Below are positions 34,852-44,371 of a stretch of DNA of 64,000 bases, piece by piece. The position numbers and the translations under genes are program-made. The stretch is from contig JABAAB010000061.1 of assembly GCA_014238945.1 (NCBI GenBank), positions 58,134 through 122,133 of the forward strand, read 5' to 3'. The notes beneath the pieces were generated by a model, which worked only from the letters and a program-made list of their open reading frames with translations, had not been told where the DNA came from and searched no databases. This DNA comes from Lysobacterales bacterium (GTDB taxonomy: Bacteria > Pseudomonadota > Gammaproteobacteria > Xanthomonadales > SZUA-36). Position 1 is the stretch's first letter. Each line of letters opens with the position of its first letter.

Positions 34852-35394
34852 TCAGCTTGATGGTATCGATTGGTCATCCACGGGGCTCAAAACCAGGATA
34901 GGAATCCTTCGTTCACCCACACGGGATTTATATTTCTCATAGCCGGAATACAAGCGGGTGGCCCGCTCCCATAAAATTTCGCGCTCATCATCCCTGGCCT
35001 CACGCATGGTCACCTCAATCCTGTTGCCATCAAGCAGAATCACGGCCTGTGGACTGGCCAACAGGTTCTGATACCAGGCAGGATGAGAGGTGTTGCCAAA
35101 ACGGGTACCGATCACCACGTATTGGTCATCATAATCCAGGTACAGCAACGGTGCCTCACGGGGTTCACCGGTCTTTCGACCCGTGGTGGTCAACAGCAGG
35201 GTGGGCATACCCAGTGTCAGCGCGAACTTTCCCCGTGTGCGACGCATCAGCCAGCGATCGATTACCGGACTGATCACGCTCAGAAATCTTGCAACCGGTT
35301 TTGAACTTGCCAGGGCATCAATGGGTCTGCGCCATGCGGGTATGTTTGCGGGCCTATTCATTGGCTTCGCCACGTCCGTCACCTTGTTTGCCAC
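34852..35394 (-). CDS. Ddn-like F420/flavin-dependent nitroreductase family protein
   Basis: A 180-residue protein of the F420H2-dependent quinone reductase/nitroreductase (Ddn-like) superfamily. LLLTTTGRKTGEPREAPLLYL is the family's 'G R.SG..r..Pl' cofactor-binding motif, and VVIGTRFGNTSHPAWYQNLLASPQAVI follows as in Ddn and Fgd-linked reductases. Homologues bind F420 or a flavin. Together with the F420-dependent glucose-6-phosphate dehydrogenase at 49595 it hints at an F420-based redox network, but this link is only inferred. Confidence 0.8.
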   Translation of the reverse strand: MANKVTDVAKPMNRPANIPAWRRPIDALASSKPVARFLSVISPVIDRWLMRRTRGKFALTLGMPTLLLTTTGRKTGEPREAPLLYLDYDDQYVVIGTRFGNTSHPAWYQNLLASPQAVILLDGNRIEVTMREARDDEREILWERATRLYSGYEKYKSRVGERRIPILVLSPVDDQSIPSS

Positions 35395-35442
35395 AGCTAC
35401 CCGAGCCGGCTCGGTGCATTGGCTGTGTTACACAAACAGGCA

Positions 35443-36726
35443 TCAATCCACGATCGCCTGGTAGACCAGTCCACGGAATTGTGCCCGTAGGGGATAACTG
35501 TCGGATGGCATCAACTGGGTCAGAAAAACACCGATCAATTCCTCTTTCGGGTCAATGAAAAAATAAGTGCTGGCGGCGCCACCCCACGCATAGGTGCCGG
35601 TGGAACCCGGTACATCGTTTTCTGCAACATCTGTGATGACGTAACCGCCGTAGCCAAAACCCAGTCCAAGCTGCATTTCACCACTGCGGTTTTCTGTGCG
35701 CCCCACCCAAGGGTCATTGATTTTTAAACGGGAATCACCATGACCGAGATGATCCAGCAGCATCAGTTCAACCGTCTTGCGACCCAGTATTCGTGCATCC
35801 GCGAGCACCCCACCATTGACCAGCATCTGGCAAAAACGCAGATAATCAGTTGCCGTTGACAGCAGACCACCCCCACCGAAAGGAACTGCCCCCGCCTGGC
35901 GGAAGCCACTGTCTTCAACTGCCTCGGATAATTTCATACCTTCGCCATCACGGTAATATACCGGGATAAATCGCCCAAGCTTGCTGTCCGGCAAGGAAAA
36001 CGAGGTGTCATTCATCTGCAAGGGATCAAATATCCTGGTCTTGAGAAACTGGTCAAATGGCTGGTCGGCGACCACTTCGACCAATCGTCCCAACACGTCA
36101 AATGAAACACTGTAATGCCAGGCCGAGCCCGGTTCGAACACCAGTGGCAGCTCCGCCACACGATTTGAAAACTCGTCAAGACTTGCGGAAGACCACAGCT
36201 TGGCATCGGCGTAGAGTGCCCAGACTCCGCCCTCTGGTTTGTCTCCATAGGTCAGACCGGCCGTATGGGTTAACAGGTCCTCAATGGTGACCTGTTTTTC
36301 TGCCGGTACGGTTTCAGCGTTCCCGTTCTGATCCTCACCCGTGTAGATCTGCATATGCTCGAATTCCGGCAGGTAACGCGAAACCGGATCACTCAACAGG
36401 AAACGTCCTTCCTCATACAACATCAGGACCGCCACCGTGGTGATGGGTTTGGTCATCGAGTAAATACGGAAAATGCTATCGGTTTGCATCGCCCCGACGC
36501 TGTCCAGGCTGGCCAGTTGGCCGTGACGGGCAACCGCATAAACCACACCGGGTATACGTCCCTGGTCAACATAACTGCTGGCCAGGGTTTTAATATGACT
36601 GAGCCGTGCTGCCGATAGTCCGGTGCTGGCAGGATTCGTAGCGGGAGAAATCAGACCATCCGCCAGTACCGCTGCACAACCGGTTAAGGCCACAAACCAG
36701 ATCAAAACAACGCGTGTGTTTTTCAT
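35443..36726 (-). CDS. Beta-lactamase-fold serine hydrolase, lipoprotein
   Basis: A 427-residue class C beta-lactamase/esterase-like protein. Residues 1-17 form a lipoprotein signal with lipobox LTGC (Cys17). The catalytic SxxK is SMTK (Ser90, Lys93), and the YxN-position motif is HYSVSFDVLG (Tyr). The C-terminal part carries LGFGYGG. Family members hydrolyse esters, peptides or beta-lactams; resistance is not implied. The ATG at 36726 is preferred as it gives the lipobox. A second homologue is at 38053. Confidence 0.88.
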   Translation of the reverse strand: MKNTRVVLIWFVALTGCAAVLADGLISPATNPASTGLSAARLSHIKTLASSYVDQGRIPGVVYAVARHGQLASLDSVGAMQTDSIFRIYSMTKPITTVAVLMLYEEGRFLLSDPVSRYLPEFEHMQIYTGEDQNGNAETVPAEKQVTIEDLLTHTAGLTYGDKPEGGVWALYADAKLWSSASLDEFSNRVAELPLVFEPGSAWHYSVSFDVLGRLVEVVADQPFDQFLKTRIFDPLQMNDTSFSLPDSKLGRFIPVYYRDGEGMKLSEAVEDSGFRQAGAVPFGGGGLLSTATDYLRFCQMLVNGGVLADARILGRKTVELMLLDHLGHGDSRLKINDPWVGRTENRSGEMQLGLGFGYGGYVITDVAENDVPGSTGTYAWGGAASTYFFIDPKEELIGVFLTQLMPSDSYPLRAQFRGLVYQAIVD

Positions 36727-36748
36727 TTGTATACCGATTATCCCAAAT

Positions 36749-37255
36749 TCACGGTTTATTGTATTCCAAAGGTTTGACCTGTAGTGAAACCTGCTTGTCT
36801 TCTGCAAGCCACTGGGTACCCACTTCCAGGAACCCGTAATCGCGGTGAAATTTCAATGACACCGGATTGGATGGCTGCAGGTTCAACTCGGCAGCCAGCC
36901 AATGCAGACCCTGCGTTCTCGCCCATTGTTCTACCTGCGTATAAAAACGCCGCCCAAGACCCGATCTGCGGCATGTCCTGGAAATTACGATCCGGTCAAC
37001 GTAAAAAAAGTGTCGCAGACGATCCTTGAACCAGCGATAGTTGAGGCTGTCGTAGGCACTGCCGTCAGTGAAACCGATCAGGAACCCAACGACCTGGTCA
37101 GAATGTTCGACCACCAGGGTTCGACTGGACATATCGTGCAACAGATGAAAGCGGTCCTCATCCATGGGACTGGTGGCCGTTACCGAAGCCAGGTTGATCT
37201 TGACTATTGCAGTGGCGTCGTCACTGGTTGCAAGACGAAACTGATACTCACTCAT
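36749..37255 (-). CDS. GNAT family N-acetyltransferase
   Basis: A 168-residue acetyltransferase. The core motif V-I-S-R-T-C-R-R-S-G-L-G-R-R-F-Y (about residues 100-115) binds acetyl-CoA, and the C-terminal LNLQPSNPVSLKFHRDYGFLEVG is the typical beta-bulge end. The start overlaps the stop of the upstream membrane protein gene (ATGA). The substrate is unknown. Confidence 0.9.
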   Translation of the reverse strand: MSEYQFRLATSDDATAIVKINLASVTATSPMDEDRFHLLHDMSSRTLVVEHSDQVVGFLIGFTDGSAYDSLNYRWFKDRLRHFFYVDRIVISRTCRRSGLGRRFYTQVEQWARTQGLHWLAAELNLQPSNPVSLKFHRDYGFLEVGTQWLAEDKQVSLQVKPLEYNKP

Positions 37256-37986
37256 TGGCTGACCCCTGCAATCTGTGCCGCGACCGCCTGCCACCAGGCT
37301 GTGCCCACGACGGGCACTGGCCCGAATACCGCCAGAGTAATCACCACCGTGCCCCACAGCGTGACCGGGTGAAACCGGCCATGGCTGAATCGGTCCCAAC
37401 CGAGAAACGCGACCATCAGAACCACATGACTGACACCCGACATCGGTCCTGCAATGTCCGGAAGATCAAGTATGTTGGCAAAAATCCGACCGTAAGTTGC
37501 CTGCAGTACCGATAGCGTAGCAAGAATCATCAGACGTTTGTGCCAGTCGGGCCGGTCACGCAGCGCAATCGCGGCAGCGACACACAGCAGGTATATAAAC
37601 AAAGTCAAAAAACGGAAAAAAGGTACGGTGACGGCGTTGAGCTTGTCACCGCGTGCCGCGTAAAGCGTCATGACTTCGGTTTGCACCACGACACCGGTCA
37701 CCACCACAGCCATCGCCACCACGGCCCCAAACATACCAATATAACGATGCAGATCCATACCCTCCAGCACCGCCAGTAGTGGTTGTGACACGATCAGGAC
37801 CATCCACGACCCCACACTCAGGACATGCCAGGGCATGGTATCGACAATGTTGGTGTAACTGCCGCCCAGGATGGGGGAGACATAACTTGGCCAGAAACCA
37901 ACCACGGCGATCAACAAGCAGACCAGCCCCCAGGTAAAGAAACCGCGTGTGTGTTGCCTGTGGGCAGAGACAGTTGAATCAGTCAT
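37252..37986 (-). CDS. Seven-helix membrane protein, DUF2306-like
   Basis: A 244-residue protein with seven hydrophobic segments. Conserved-looking His residues occur in MPWHVLSVGSW, MDLHRYIGMFG and DWHKRLMILATL, resembling DUF2306/cytochrome b561-like membrane proteins that may hold heme. Redox function is a guess. It is translationally coupled to the downstream GNAT gene. Confidence 0.75.
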   Translation of the reverse strand: MTDSTVSAHRQHTRGFFTWGLVCLLIAVVGFWPSYVSPILGGSYTNIVDTMPWHVLSVGSWMVLIVSQPLLAVLEGMDLHRYIGMFGAVVAMAVVVTGVVVQTEVMTLYAARGDKLNAVTVPFFRFLTLFIYLLCVAAAIALRDRPDWHKRLMILATLSVLQATYGRIFANILDLPDIAGPMSGVSHVVLMVAFLGWDRFSHGRFHPVTLWGTVVITLAVFGPVPVVGTAWWQAVAAQIAGVSQ

Positions 37987-38052
37987 GTGTCATTATTTTG
38001 CATACAGCCGCCATGGGATTGTACCTTCAGGGCATTACCAATCTGTCCAGAG

Positions 38053-39243
38053 CTACAAACTCTCTTCCGTGGCAGCCCCCAACAGAGTCTGGATCATATC
38101 GGTAACCGCCTGGCTGAATGTATCACTGTCAGATGATGTATTGACCAGCAAAATGGCCCCCCTGCCTGTTTCCGGATAAAAATAGGCGTGTGTTCTGACA
38201 CCGGGATCACCACCGCTGTGACCGACCACGGTCAGACCCTTTTCTCCCGTCCGGTAGGACCAGGTGATGGCCTGCTGGTGATTTTCCGCGTCGGCAACTC
38301 CCCCCAGCACCTGCCCCGTGACGAATTGTGGCCGGAACATGGCCTCAACCGTTTCCCCGGATATGAATCTTTCATCATCCAGGGTACCCCCATTGATCAT
38401 GGCCGCAAAAAAACGGCTCAGATCCTGCACACTGGTGCGCATACCGCCATCAGGCCAGGTCGCAAGACCGTACCACTCAATCAATGTATTGCCTTCCTCA
38501 CCCCATTTGTAGAGTTTCGAATGCTGATCGGTGTCGATCTCGGTCAACATCCAGCCGGTCGAGTCCATACCGAGTGGCTTGAAGATCCTGTTCGCTGAAA
38601 AGCGATTGAGTGGGTCCCCCGAGAGCAGTTCCACCAGGTAGGCGGCCAGCCCATAGCCGATGTTGCTGTATTGCTTTGTTGACCCGGGCGGGTAGGTGGC
38701 GAAATTTTCCGGTTTAAAATAGCGGCCTGTCGGTGACAGGTATTCCTGTACAAATTCACCCAGGCTGATGGGGTTATCCGAACCCGGGAAATACACGATT
38801 TCAGAGCCGTAAAGTTCATAACGGTCAACAATCGCAGAACTATGCGTCAGTAGTTGCCGGGCTGTCACTGCCACACTCAGATGATTGGGATTTCTCACTT
38901 CAAATGGCAAATAGTCATTCACATCACGGTCAAGGTCCAGTTTTCCCTGTTCCACGAGCATCATCAGCGATGTACCGGTCACGGTTTTGCTGATTGATGC
39001 GACGTTCATGATGGTATCGACCGACATGGGTCGTTTTGTCTCCAGGTCGGCAAAGCCATGGGAAGCCGACCAGGTGATTCCGTCGCCGTCCATGAGTGCC
39101 ATGGAGAAACCTACCGCGCCGGCGGCAAGTAATTGCGTGGAGGCGGAATCAATTTTAGCGGTATCAATATTACCGGATTCTGCGGACACATTGCCGTAAC
39201 AAATCATCAGTACCGGTATAAAAAATTTTGTCAGGGTGTTCAC
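38053..39243 (-). CDS. Beta-lactamase-fold serine hydrolase, exported
   Basis: A 396-residue serine hydrolase with a signal peptide at residues 1-21. The nucleophile is in VASISKTV (Ser83, Lys86), the second motif is KQYSNIGYGLAAYLVE (YSN), and HSGGDPGVRTHAYFYPETG replaces the KTG box. The fold is that of penicillin-binding/AmpC-like proteins. The substrate is unknown. It is the second such enzyme in 3 kb, but the two are not close relatives by motif spacing. Confidence 0.9.
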   Translation of the reverse strand: MNTLTKFFIPVLMICYGNVSAESGNIDTAKIDSASTQLLAAGAVGFSMALMDGDGITWSASHGFADLETKRPMSVDTIMNVASISKTVTGTSLMMLVEQGKLDLDRDVNDYLPFEVRNPNHLSVAVTARQLLTHSSAIVDRYELYGSEIVYFPGSDNPISLGEFVQEYLSPTGRYFKPENFATYPPGSTKQYSNIGYGLAAYLVELLSGDPLNRFSANRIFKPLGMDSTGWMLTEIDTDQHSKLYKWGEEGNTLIEWYGLATWPDGGMRTSVQDLSRFFAAMINGGTLDDERFISGETVEAMFRPQFVTGQVLGGVADAENHQQAITWSYRTGEKGLTVVGHSGGDPGVRTHAYFYPETGRGAILLVNTSSDSDTFSQAVTDMIQTLLGAATEESL

Positions 39244-39316
39244 GGTGAGATCAGTTCAATTTCAGCTGTTGATAAACGGGTTCAAACAAAATGGGATGAC
39301 GGTCAAAAGATGCTAG

Positions 39317-39739
39317 CTACTCAACCGGTACCACGAACGGGGCAGCGGGTGCCCCAACCTGGAAAACCGCCAGTTTCAGTGGCTCTGTCCCGCTGGGGTT
39401 TTTGGCATCCATGGGGGTATGGGCCTTCATCTGCAGCGCATCGCCTGCTGTATATACTTTCTTTTCGCTACCTTCGAGTTCCACCTCGAATTCGCCCGCA
39501 ATCACATAAATAAACAAATTTGCATTGTGATAGTGTCTCGGTGCCTTCCATCCCGGTGGGAAATACGCTTCCCGGATCAATACATCGGATCCATCCCCTG
39601 GCTCAAGGGTGCTTTGGTACAAAATGTTGTTGTACTGGGTCTTGCTCCCCGTCTGTTCTCCGGATACGGCGGTAACAGAAAGCAGCGTCAATACGCCTGC
39701 AATGATTAAACTGTACAAAGGCAAACTACTTACTTTCAT
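39317..39739 (-). CDS. Exported cupin
   Basis: A 140-residue protein with a signal peptide (about residues 1-27) and one cupin domain. Motif 1 is RHYHNANLFIYVIAGEFEVEL and motif 2 AGDALQMKAHTPMDAKNPSG. The ATG at 39739 is preferred over one 42 bp earlier. Function is unknown; metal binding is expected from the His residues. Confidence 0.84.
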   Translation of the reverse strand: MKVSSLPLYSLIIAGVLTLLSVTAVSGEQTGSKTQYNNILYQSTLEPGDGSDVLIREAYFPPGWKAPRHYHNANLFIYVIAGEFEVELEGSEKKVYTAGDALQMKAHTPMDAKNPSGTEPLKLAVFQVGAPAAPFVVPVE

Positions 39740-39830
39740 CATTATTCCATTGATCATGTCACGGGTAATCGCGGCGGTCATTGTAAGTGAAATTCCAACG
39801 GGGCATCACCACCATCAATTGACCAGGTTC

Positions 39831-40181
39831 CTACGATACCGAAACATTGATGACTTCGAACTTGTTGTCACGTTCGAACATGTGCACGAAGGCCACATAT
39901 TCGTCTTCTGATTTTGTATACCATTGACGCCAGAACACCCGCACATCATCCCTTTTCCTGAATATACCGACCCACTCCCTTTCGGCAAAAAAGCCCAACT
40001 CGGCCTGGTATCTTTCACACTGGGCCTGCAGGTTCTCCTCGGTGACGATCTGTTTCAGTCTTTCACTGAAGTCCCGGACATGTCTGACGTGATCGATATC
40101 TGTCGAAGCCTGCATCAACCTGTCCATGATCGGGTCTACGATCTCCATGATTTCGGTGTCCGACATTTCCAACCAGTTCAT
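39831..40181 (-). CDS. Uncharacterised NTF2-like or stress-related small protein
   Basis: A 116-residue cytosolic protein rich in charged helices (EIMEIVDPIMDRLMQASTDIDHVRHVRDFSERLKQIV) followed by a beta-rich end (DDVRVFWRQWYTKSEDEYVAFVHMFERDNKFEVINVSVS). The end resembles an NTF2-like half-domain, but no family was recognised. The start follows directly on from a purine-rich upstream region. Confidence 0.62.
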   Translation of the reverse strand: MNWLEMSDTEIMEIVDPIMDRLMQASTDIDHVRHVRDFSERLKQIVTEENLQAQCERYQAELGFFAEREWVGIFRKRDDVRVFWRQWYTKSEDEYVAFVHMFERDNKFEVINVSVS

Positions 40182-40254
40182 GAAAACCCCCGAACAGCCC
40201 TTGGTGACCGGGTGACGATAGAGAGATTACCCGGCTGGCCGAAGTTCCTGGCAT

Positions 40255-40583
40255 TCATTGACCCGTGTCCTGGCTGCGTTCCTGCTCATCAACAAGTCGC
40301 CGTAACTCCAATTCAAGTCTCCTGGTTGTAAACAGCTTGTATATCCCTGCGATCAGGGCATAACCCAGTACCGCGTAAAAACCCAGGTTCTCTCCCAGCT
40401 TGTTTATCAACCACATGGCACCACAGTAAAAAGTGGAACCACCACAACGGTCGGGAACATCGCCGCACCGGCGTTTGGTTCTCTGCCATTTTTCACATGT
40501 CTGATGTTTCCCTGTACGACTTCCAGACCGAATCCAATAAAGCAGGAAACCAGGGAAATAAAAACTGCCATCTTGTAGGTCAT
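40255..40583 (-). pseudogene. Small membrane-protein gene split by a single-base frameshift
   Basis: The ATG at 40583, directly after the previous stop, opens a frame (MTYKMAVFISLVSCFIGFGL...) that continues to a stop after FTVVPCG near 40405. The next frame carries LINKLGENLGFYAVLGYALIAGIYKLF and a charged tail ending at 40255. Adding one G within GTGGTGCCATGTGG joins the two as ...TVVAMWLINKLG..., about 109 residues with two or three helices. So it is either a recent frameshift or a sequencing error. It is part of an operon with the genes at 40584 and 40973. Confidence 0.72.
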
Positions 40584-40925
40584 CTATTCAACGGTGATAC
40601 TCAGTTCCAGGCCGTTAAAAATCAGCGACGATTCTTCACCGATCGTCACGGTCAGGTCGGGACCGGAGACAGAATCTCCTTTTCGAAAATCTATCTTGAC
40701 ATGGGCGGTGCCCTCTTCGGCCGGTTCTACCAACACCGAGTAGTGAAAGCCATTTTCTCCAGCGACCTCAAGATCTGATTTTGAATTCGGTTCCATCAGC
40801 ACTGACTGACTGAGCAGTTTTTCATCCTTGAAGCTGACTTGTGAACTCACCCACAATGATTCAGCAGCAAAGGCAAGTGCGGGGAAACCCAGTGCAAGTC
40901 CGACAGCTAATAGCTTGATTTTCAT
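40584..40925 (-). CDS. Exported protein, unknown function
   Basis: A 113-residue periplasmic protein with a clear Sec signal peptide (residues 1-21, MKIKLLAVGLALGFPALAFA). The mature part is beta-rich (LWVSSQVSFKDEKLLSQSVLM, HVKIDFRKGD, LTVTIGEESSLIFNGLELSITVE). No family was recognised. The stop is directly followed by the ATG of the frameshifted membrane protein gene. Confidence 0.68.
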   Translation of the reverse strand: MKIKLLAVGLALGFPALAFAAESLWVSSQVSFKDEKLLSQSVLMEPNSKSDLEVAGENGFHYSVLVEPAEEGTAHVKIDFRKGDSVSGPDLTVTIGEESSLIFNGLELSITVE

Positions 40926-40972
40926 TTCCTTTCCTTTTCAAAATTGACGGGTAGAACAATCGCCAGAACACT

Positions 40973-41272
40973 TTACTGGCCGAGTGCATAAATAATAAAA
41001 CCGAGATACATCAGGTGAATAAATAACGCCACTCCAGCAAGGACGGAATTTTCTTCCCGCTTGATCGATACCATGGACAGAATGACCCCGGTAACTGCGC
41101 TGCCTGCGATCAGAACGAGCAGCCACGCCAGGTCATTCCATACCCGAAAGCCACTTGAGCCCCCGCCAAATATTAGAATTACCAGAAAAACAACCGGCAC
41201 AACTACCAGGCAAAAAGAAACCAGGCCAAAAACTGCCCGGTTTCTTGGCGTTTTCTTCACACGATGATTCAT
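40973..41272 (-). CDS. Small three-helix membrane protein
   Basis: A 99-residue protein with three hydrophobic segments (about residues 13-35, 46-65 and 77-95) after a basic N-terminus (MNHRVKKTPRNR). No domain was recognised. The ATG at 41272 fits the positive-inside rule; longer in-frame forms are less likely. It may be the first gene of a three-gene unit with the next two downstream genes. Confidence 0.65.
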   Translation of the reverse strand: MNHRVKKTPRNRAVFGLVSFCLVVVPVVFLVILIFGGGSSGFRVWNDLAWLLVLIAGSAVTGVILSMVSIKREENSVLAGVALFIHLMYLGFIIYALGQ

Positions 41273-41527
41273 TTTCCATCCCATCCACATGAAGCATCCG
41301 GATGAACTCACTATATACCGTGACCAACTGTAGAAAAAGCGGGTAATACGTATCGGCAACATCGGTCTTACCGGTGTTGGCCGCCCCAGGGTTGATTGGT
41401 ACCCGAAAACGCAAAGAGGGCTTTATCAGTCCACTGTAGATTTACGCTTCTGAACCAGAAACGTCTCGTACTCACCGGGGCACGGCTGCCTTGATCGATT
41501 CACGGCACTGGATCCCGGGAAAATTAT

Positions 41528-44371
41528 CTATTGCCGAATGAATTCAAGTTCGCTGCCGTCCCCGATCCATTGAATTCGATTGAAAGTTCCGGTCCCGCTG
41601 TCTTCCTCAAATCTCAACTTCTGAATGAAACCGGGTAAGTAAAACTCGGTATTCGAGTACGGAACAATTTGCAGAGCCGGCTGATTATCGAAATCAATCC
41701 ACACCCTGTCTTGTTCATCCACACTGATTCTGCACGTCCAGATATCGGTATCGGCGCCCCCGTCCTGCGCATTGGTGACCCGTTGGGCCGCGAAGATTCC
41801 CTCAAAGCGTTCAAGCATTGCGTGTTCCAATTCGATCGCAGTCGGTGGTGGCTCGACGGCCTTGAATCGTTGCATGCCGCCTCTTGAAGTAAAAATTACA
41901 TGCGTCATGACTCCCGCATCATCGCTATGGAAGCGAATCGTGTCTGCGGGTGTCTGTTCATCATAAAATTCGTCCTCGGTATTGGCAAACAGGACCGGGC
42001 TGCGCGCGACCTGGGCGTAGCGGGCCCTGAACTGTCCATCCTCATCCAGGAAAAAGTTTGCCACCACATTTCCGTCCGAGTAGTAACCCGTGTAATTCTC
42101 GAGTATCTCGCGGGCAACAATGACCTGCTCCCGCTGTGACAGAGGTGTGTATGTGGCCAGGCTTACCTGGGTAAGTTTCTCCTGCTCCGTAACGATCAAA
42201 TCATTCACACTCAGAATGATCGCTTCGAAGCGTTCATCATCCCACAGTGGTGCCAGGCCGGGCTCTATGGTCATCCGCCCCCTGTCCCGATACCCCCGTT
42301 CAACCGCCTCGTCCAGTGCTTCCAGGGCAAGTTCATAATCACCGCTCATAGTCCGGGCCATGGCCAGGCCATAATATGTCAGGGGATGAACAAACCCCTG
42401 TGTATTCAGGTTGGTCAGGACAGCCAGTATTTCGTCCAGCATCTCGCTGCCATGACCTGGCTCATTTGCGCTTTCGTTGCCATGTCTTATCAGGAAATCT
42501 GCTATTAACAGGTTCCCTCTTTGCTCGAAGTCTTGCGGGTGGATTTCCGCTCGTCCGCCAAGATGTCCGAGATATTCAGACAGGTAGGACCTGGCAGTCT
42601 CTATCTGTCCTCCCATGTAGGCGGCACGGAACAATGAAAATATATAACCCAGGTCCCTTCGTTCCCCTGCCAGTTGCAGTTTGTCCTCGATCAATTCGAT
42701 GGCCTGATCAAACTCACCGCTGGCCAGGTGCCGGTTATAGGCCGTGATATTAAACTGGTTAATTGCTGCAACCTCTTCAGCCCAGCGCTCAGATTCCTCG
42801 ATGTCTTCGAGTATCAGGTAACTATCGGCAAGCCACTCCATGGCATCCACGTTGCCGGGGTCGATGGCCAGGATCTTGCGTGATTCCACGATGTTGTTGA
42901 CCAGTTCACCAGACCAGTACCAGGTATTGGCAATGACTTCCTTGTACCTGGTGGGATTTTCATCTTCAAGTTCATCCACACGCACTAAATGCTGACGGCT
43001 GCGCGCGAAATCACCCCGTCTCTGATACACATAAGCCAGGTTGTTGTTGACCGGTCTGTACATGGGCTCAAGTGCGTACGCGGTTTGCAACGCGACCAGT
43101 TGCTCATCGTAGCGGCGTATTCTCCCCATGGCATTCGCGTACCACAACCAGGCGGAAAAATTCTGTTCATCGAGTTCTATTGCCCGACCCAGTGCCTTTT
43201 CTGCCTCGGAATTCTTTTCCTGGCCAAGATACACCAGTCCCTGGGAGGCCCAAACCTCGGACACCGAGTCGTCCAGTGCCATGGCCCGATCGATGGCTTG
43301 CTGGGCCAGTGCTTGCGCTTCCCCCCCTTCCATATTGCCGTAGTCATCCAGCAATGCGTAGGAATCGGCCAGTCCTGATAAAGCCAGTACGTATTGCGGG
43401 TCTTCATCGATCGCGGCGGCAAAATAATCCCGCGCCTTTTCGATGGATTCCGCCGTGCGCAGTTGCCAGTGGTGCCGTCCCAGCAGGTAGAGGTCATAGG
43501 CAGCCATGCTCTGTGTTGGTGTCTTGTCCAGTGCCGCCTGCTCTTCAGGCAGCAAGGTGGCACGCAGGGACTTGACCACCTCGGTTGCAATTTCGCCCTG
43601 TACCGCGAACAGGTTCTCGGCCGTCAGTTCCCGGTCGTAAATTTCCGCCCACAGGTGTTCATCGGTCTCGGCATTGATCAGCTGCAGATTGATACGCACC
43701 CGGTTACCCGAACGCTGGATACCACCCTCCAGTATGCTGCCAACACCCAGTTCGGCGGCGATCTGCGGAATGGTCTTGGTGGTGTCCCGGTATTGCAGCA
43801 CCGAGGTGCGTGACGTGGTCTTGAGCGATTTGATACGTGACAGGTGTGTCAGCAGGTCATCATGGATACCCAGGGTGAAGGGCTCGTTTGCCTGGTCACC
43901 GCTCATGTTGGTGAAGGGCAACACCGCAATGGATTTGCGCTCCGTCGCGGTGCCAGGCTGGCCGGTGTCCCCAGGCGCAAGCGGTTGACCGCTGGCAATT
44001 GAACTCCGCTCCGCATCGTCAGTCGTGGACGGTGCAAATTTGTCAAAAACAAAATACCCCAACGCCAATACCAGCGCCACGATGATCATACGGTCCAGTT
44101 TGCGGCCGGTCTGGTTGGTTATGGACTCGGAACGATCAATTTCCTGTTCGCGTTTGAGTCCCTCGGGTGTCAGCTCGAATGCCCAGGAAAAAAATATCGC
44201 AATCAGAAATCCAATACCCAGCAGCAGCAGGATCATCTGGAACATCCAGGCCGGTGCATCCACGTTGTTCAGGATCACATCCACCAGCTGCAGTACCAGC
44301 CAGGACATGGTCACGTATGCCAGGGCTACCCGGACCACATTTCGGCGTTTAATTTCTTTTAAAAATGACAC
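41528..44371 (-). CDS. TolB-like/TPR membrane protein of the adenylate-cyclase-associated type
   Basis: A 947-residue protein. MSFLKEIKRRNVVRVALAYVTMSWLVLQ and the next two hydrophobic stretches (about residues 12-113) anchor it in the membrane. Residues 147-270 match the FlgO/TolB-N-like domain (SIAVLPFTNMSGD...LTHLSRIKSLKTTSRTSVLQY...GSILEGGIQRSGNRVRI). From about residue 290 there are TPR-like repeats (LYLLGRHHWQLRTAESIEKARDYF, LADSYALL, ASQGLVYLGQ). No cyclase, HTH or kinase domain is present, though such output domains usually precede this module in relatives. It probably mediates protein interactions at the membrane. Confidence 0.85.
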   Translation of the reverse strand: MSFLKEIKRRNVVRVALAYVTMSWLVLQLVDVILNNVDAPAWMFQMILLLLGIGFLIAIFFSWAFELTPEGLKREQEIDRSESITNQTGRKLDRMIIVALVLALGYFVFDKFAPSTTDDAERSSIASGQPLAPGDTGQPGTATERKSIAVLPFTNMSGDQANEPFTLGIHDDLLTHLSRIKSLKTTSRTSVLQYRDTTKTIPQIAAELGVGSILEGGIQRSGNRVRINLQLINAETDEHLWAEIYDRELTAENLFAVQGEIATEVVKSLRATLLPEEQAALDKTPTQSMAAYDLYLLGRHHWQLRTAESIEKARDYFAAAIDEDPQYVLALSGLADSYALLDDYGNMEGGEAQALAQQAIDRAMALDDSVSEVWASQGLVYLGQEKNSEAEKALGRAIELDEQNFSAWLWYANAMGRIRRYDEQLVALQTAYALEPMYRPVNNNLAYVYQRRGDFARSRQHLVRVDELEDENPTRYKEVIANTWYWSGELVNNIVESRKILAIDPGNVDAMEWLADSYLILEDIEESERWAEEVAAINQFNITAYNRHLASGEFDQAIELIEDKLQLAGERRDLGYIFSLFRAAYMGGQIETARSYLSEYLGHLGGRAEIHPQDFEQRGNLLIADFLIRHGNESANEPGHGSEMLDEILAVLTNLNTQGFVHPLTYYGLAMARTMSGDYELALEALDEAVERGYRDRGRMTIEPGLAPLWDDERFEAIILSVNDLIVTEQEKLTQVSLATYTPLSQREQVIVAREILENYTGYYSDGNVVANFFLDEDGQFRARYAQVARSPVLFANTEDEFYDEQTPADTIRFHSDDAGVMTHVIFTSRGGMQRFKAVEPPPTAIELEHAMLERFEGIFAAQRVTNAQDGGADTDIWTCRISVDEQDRVWIDFDNQPALQIVPYSNTEFYLPGFIQKLRFEEDSGTGTFNRIQWIGDGSELEFIRQ

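Noticed and set aside
33476..38600. Antibiotic-resistance island, suggested by two beta-lactamase-fold genes
   Set aside because: Both carry the serine-hydrolase motifs shared with esterases and peptidases and are not near mobile elements, so resistance is not supported.
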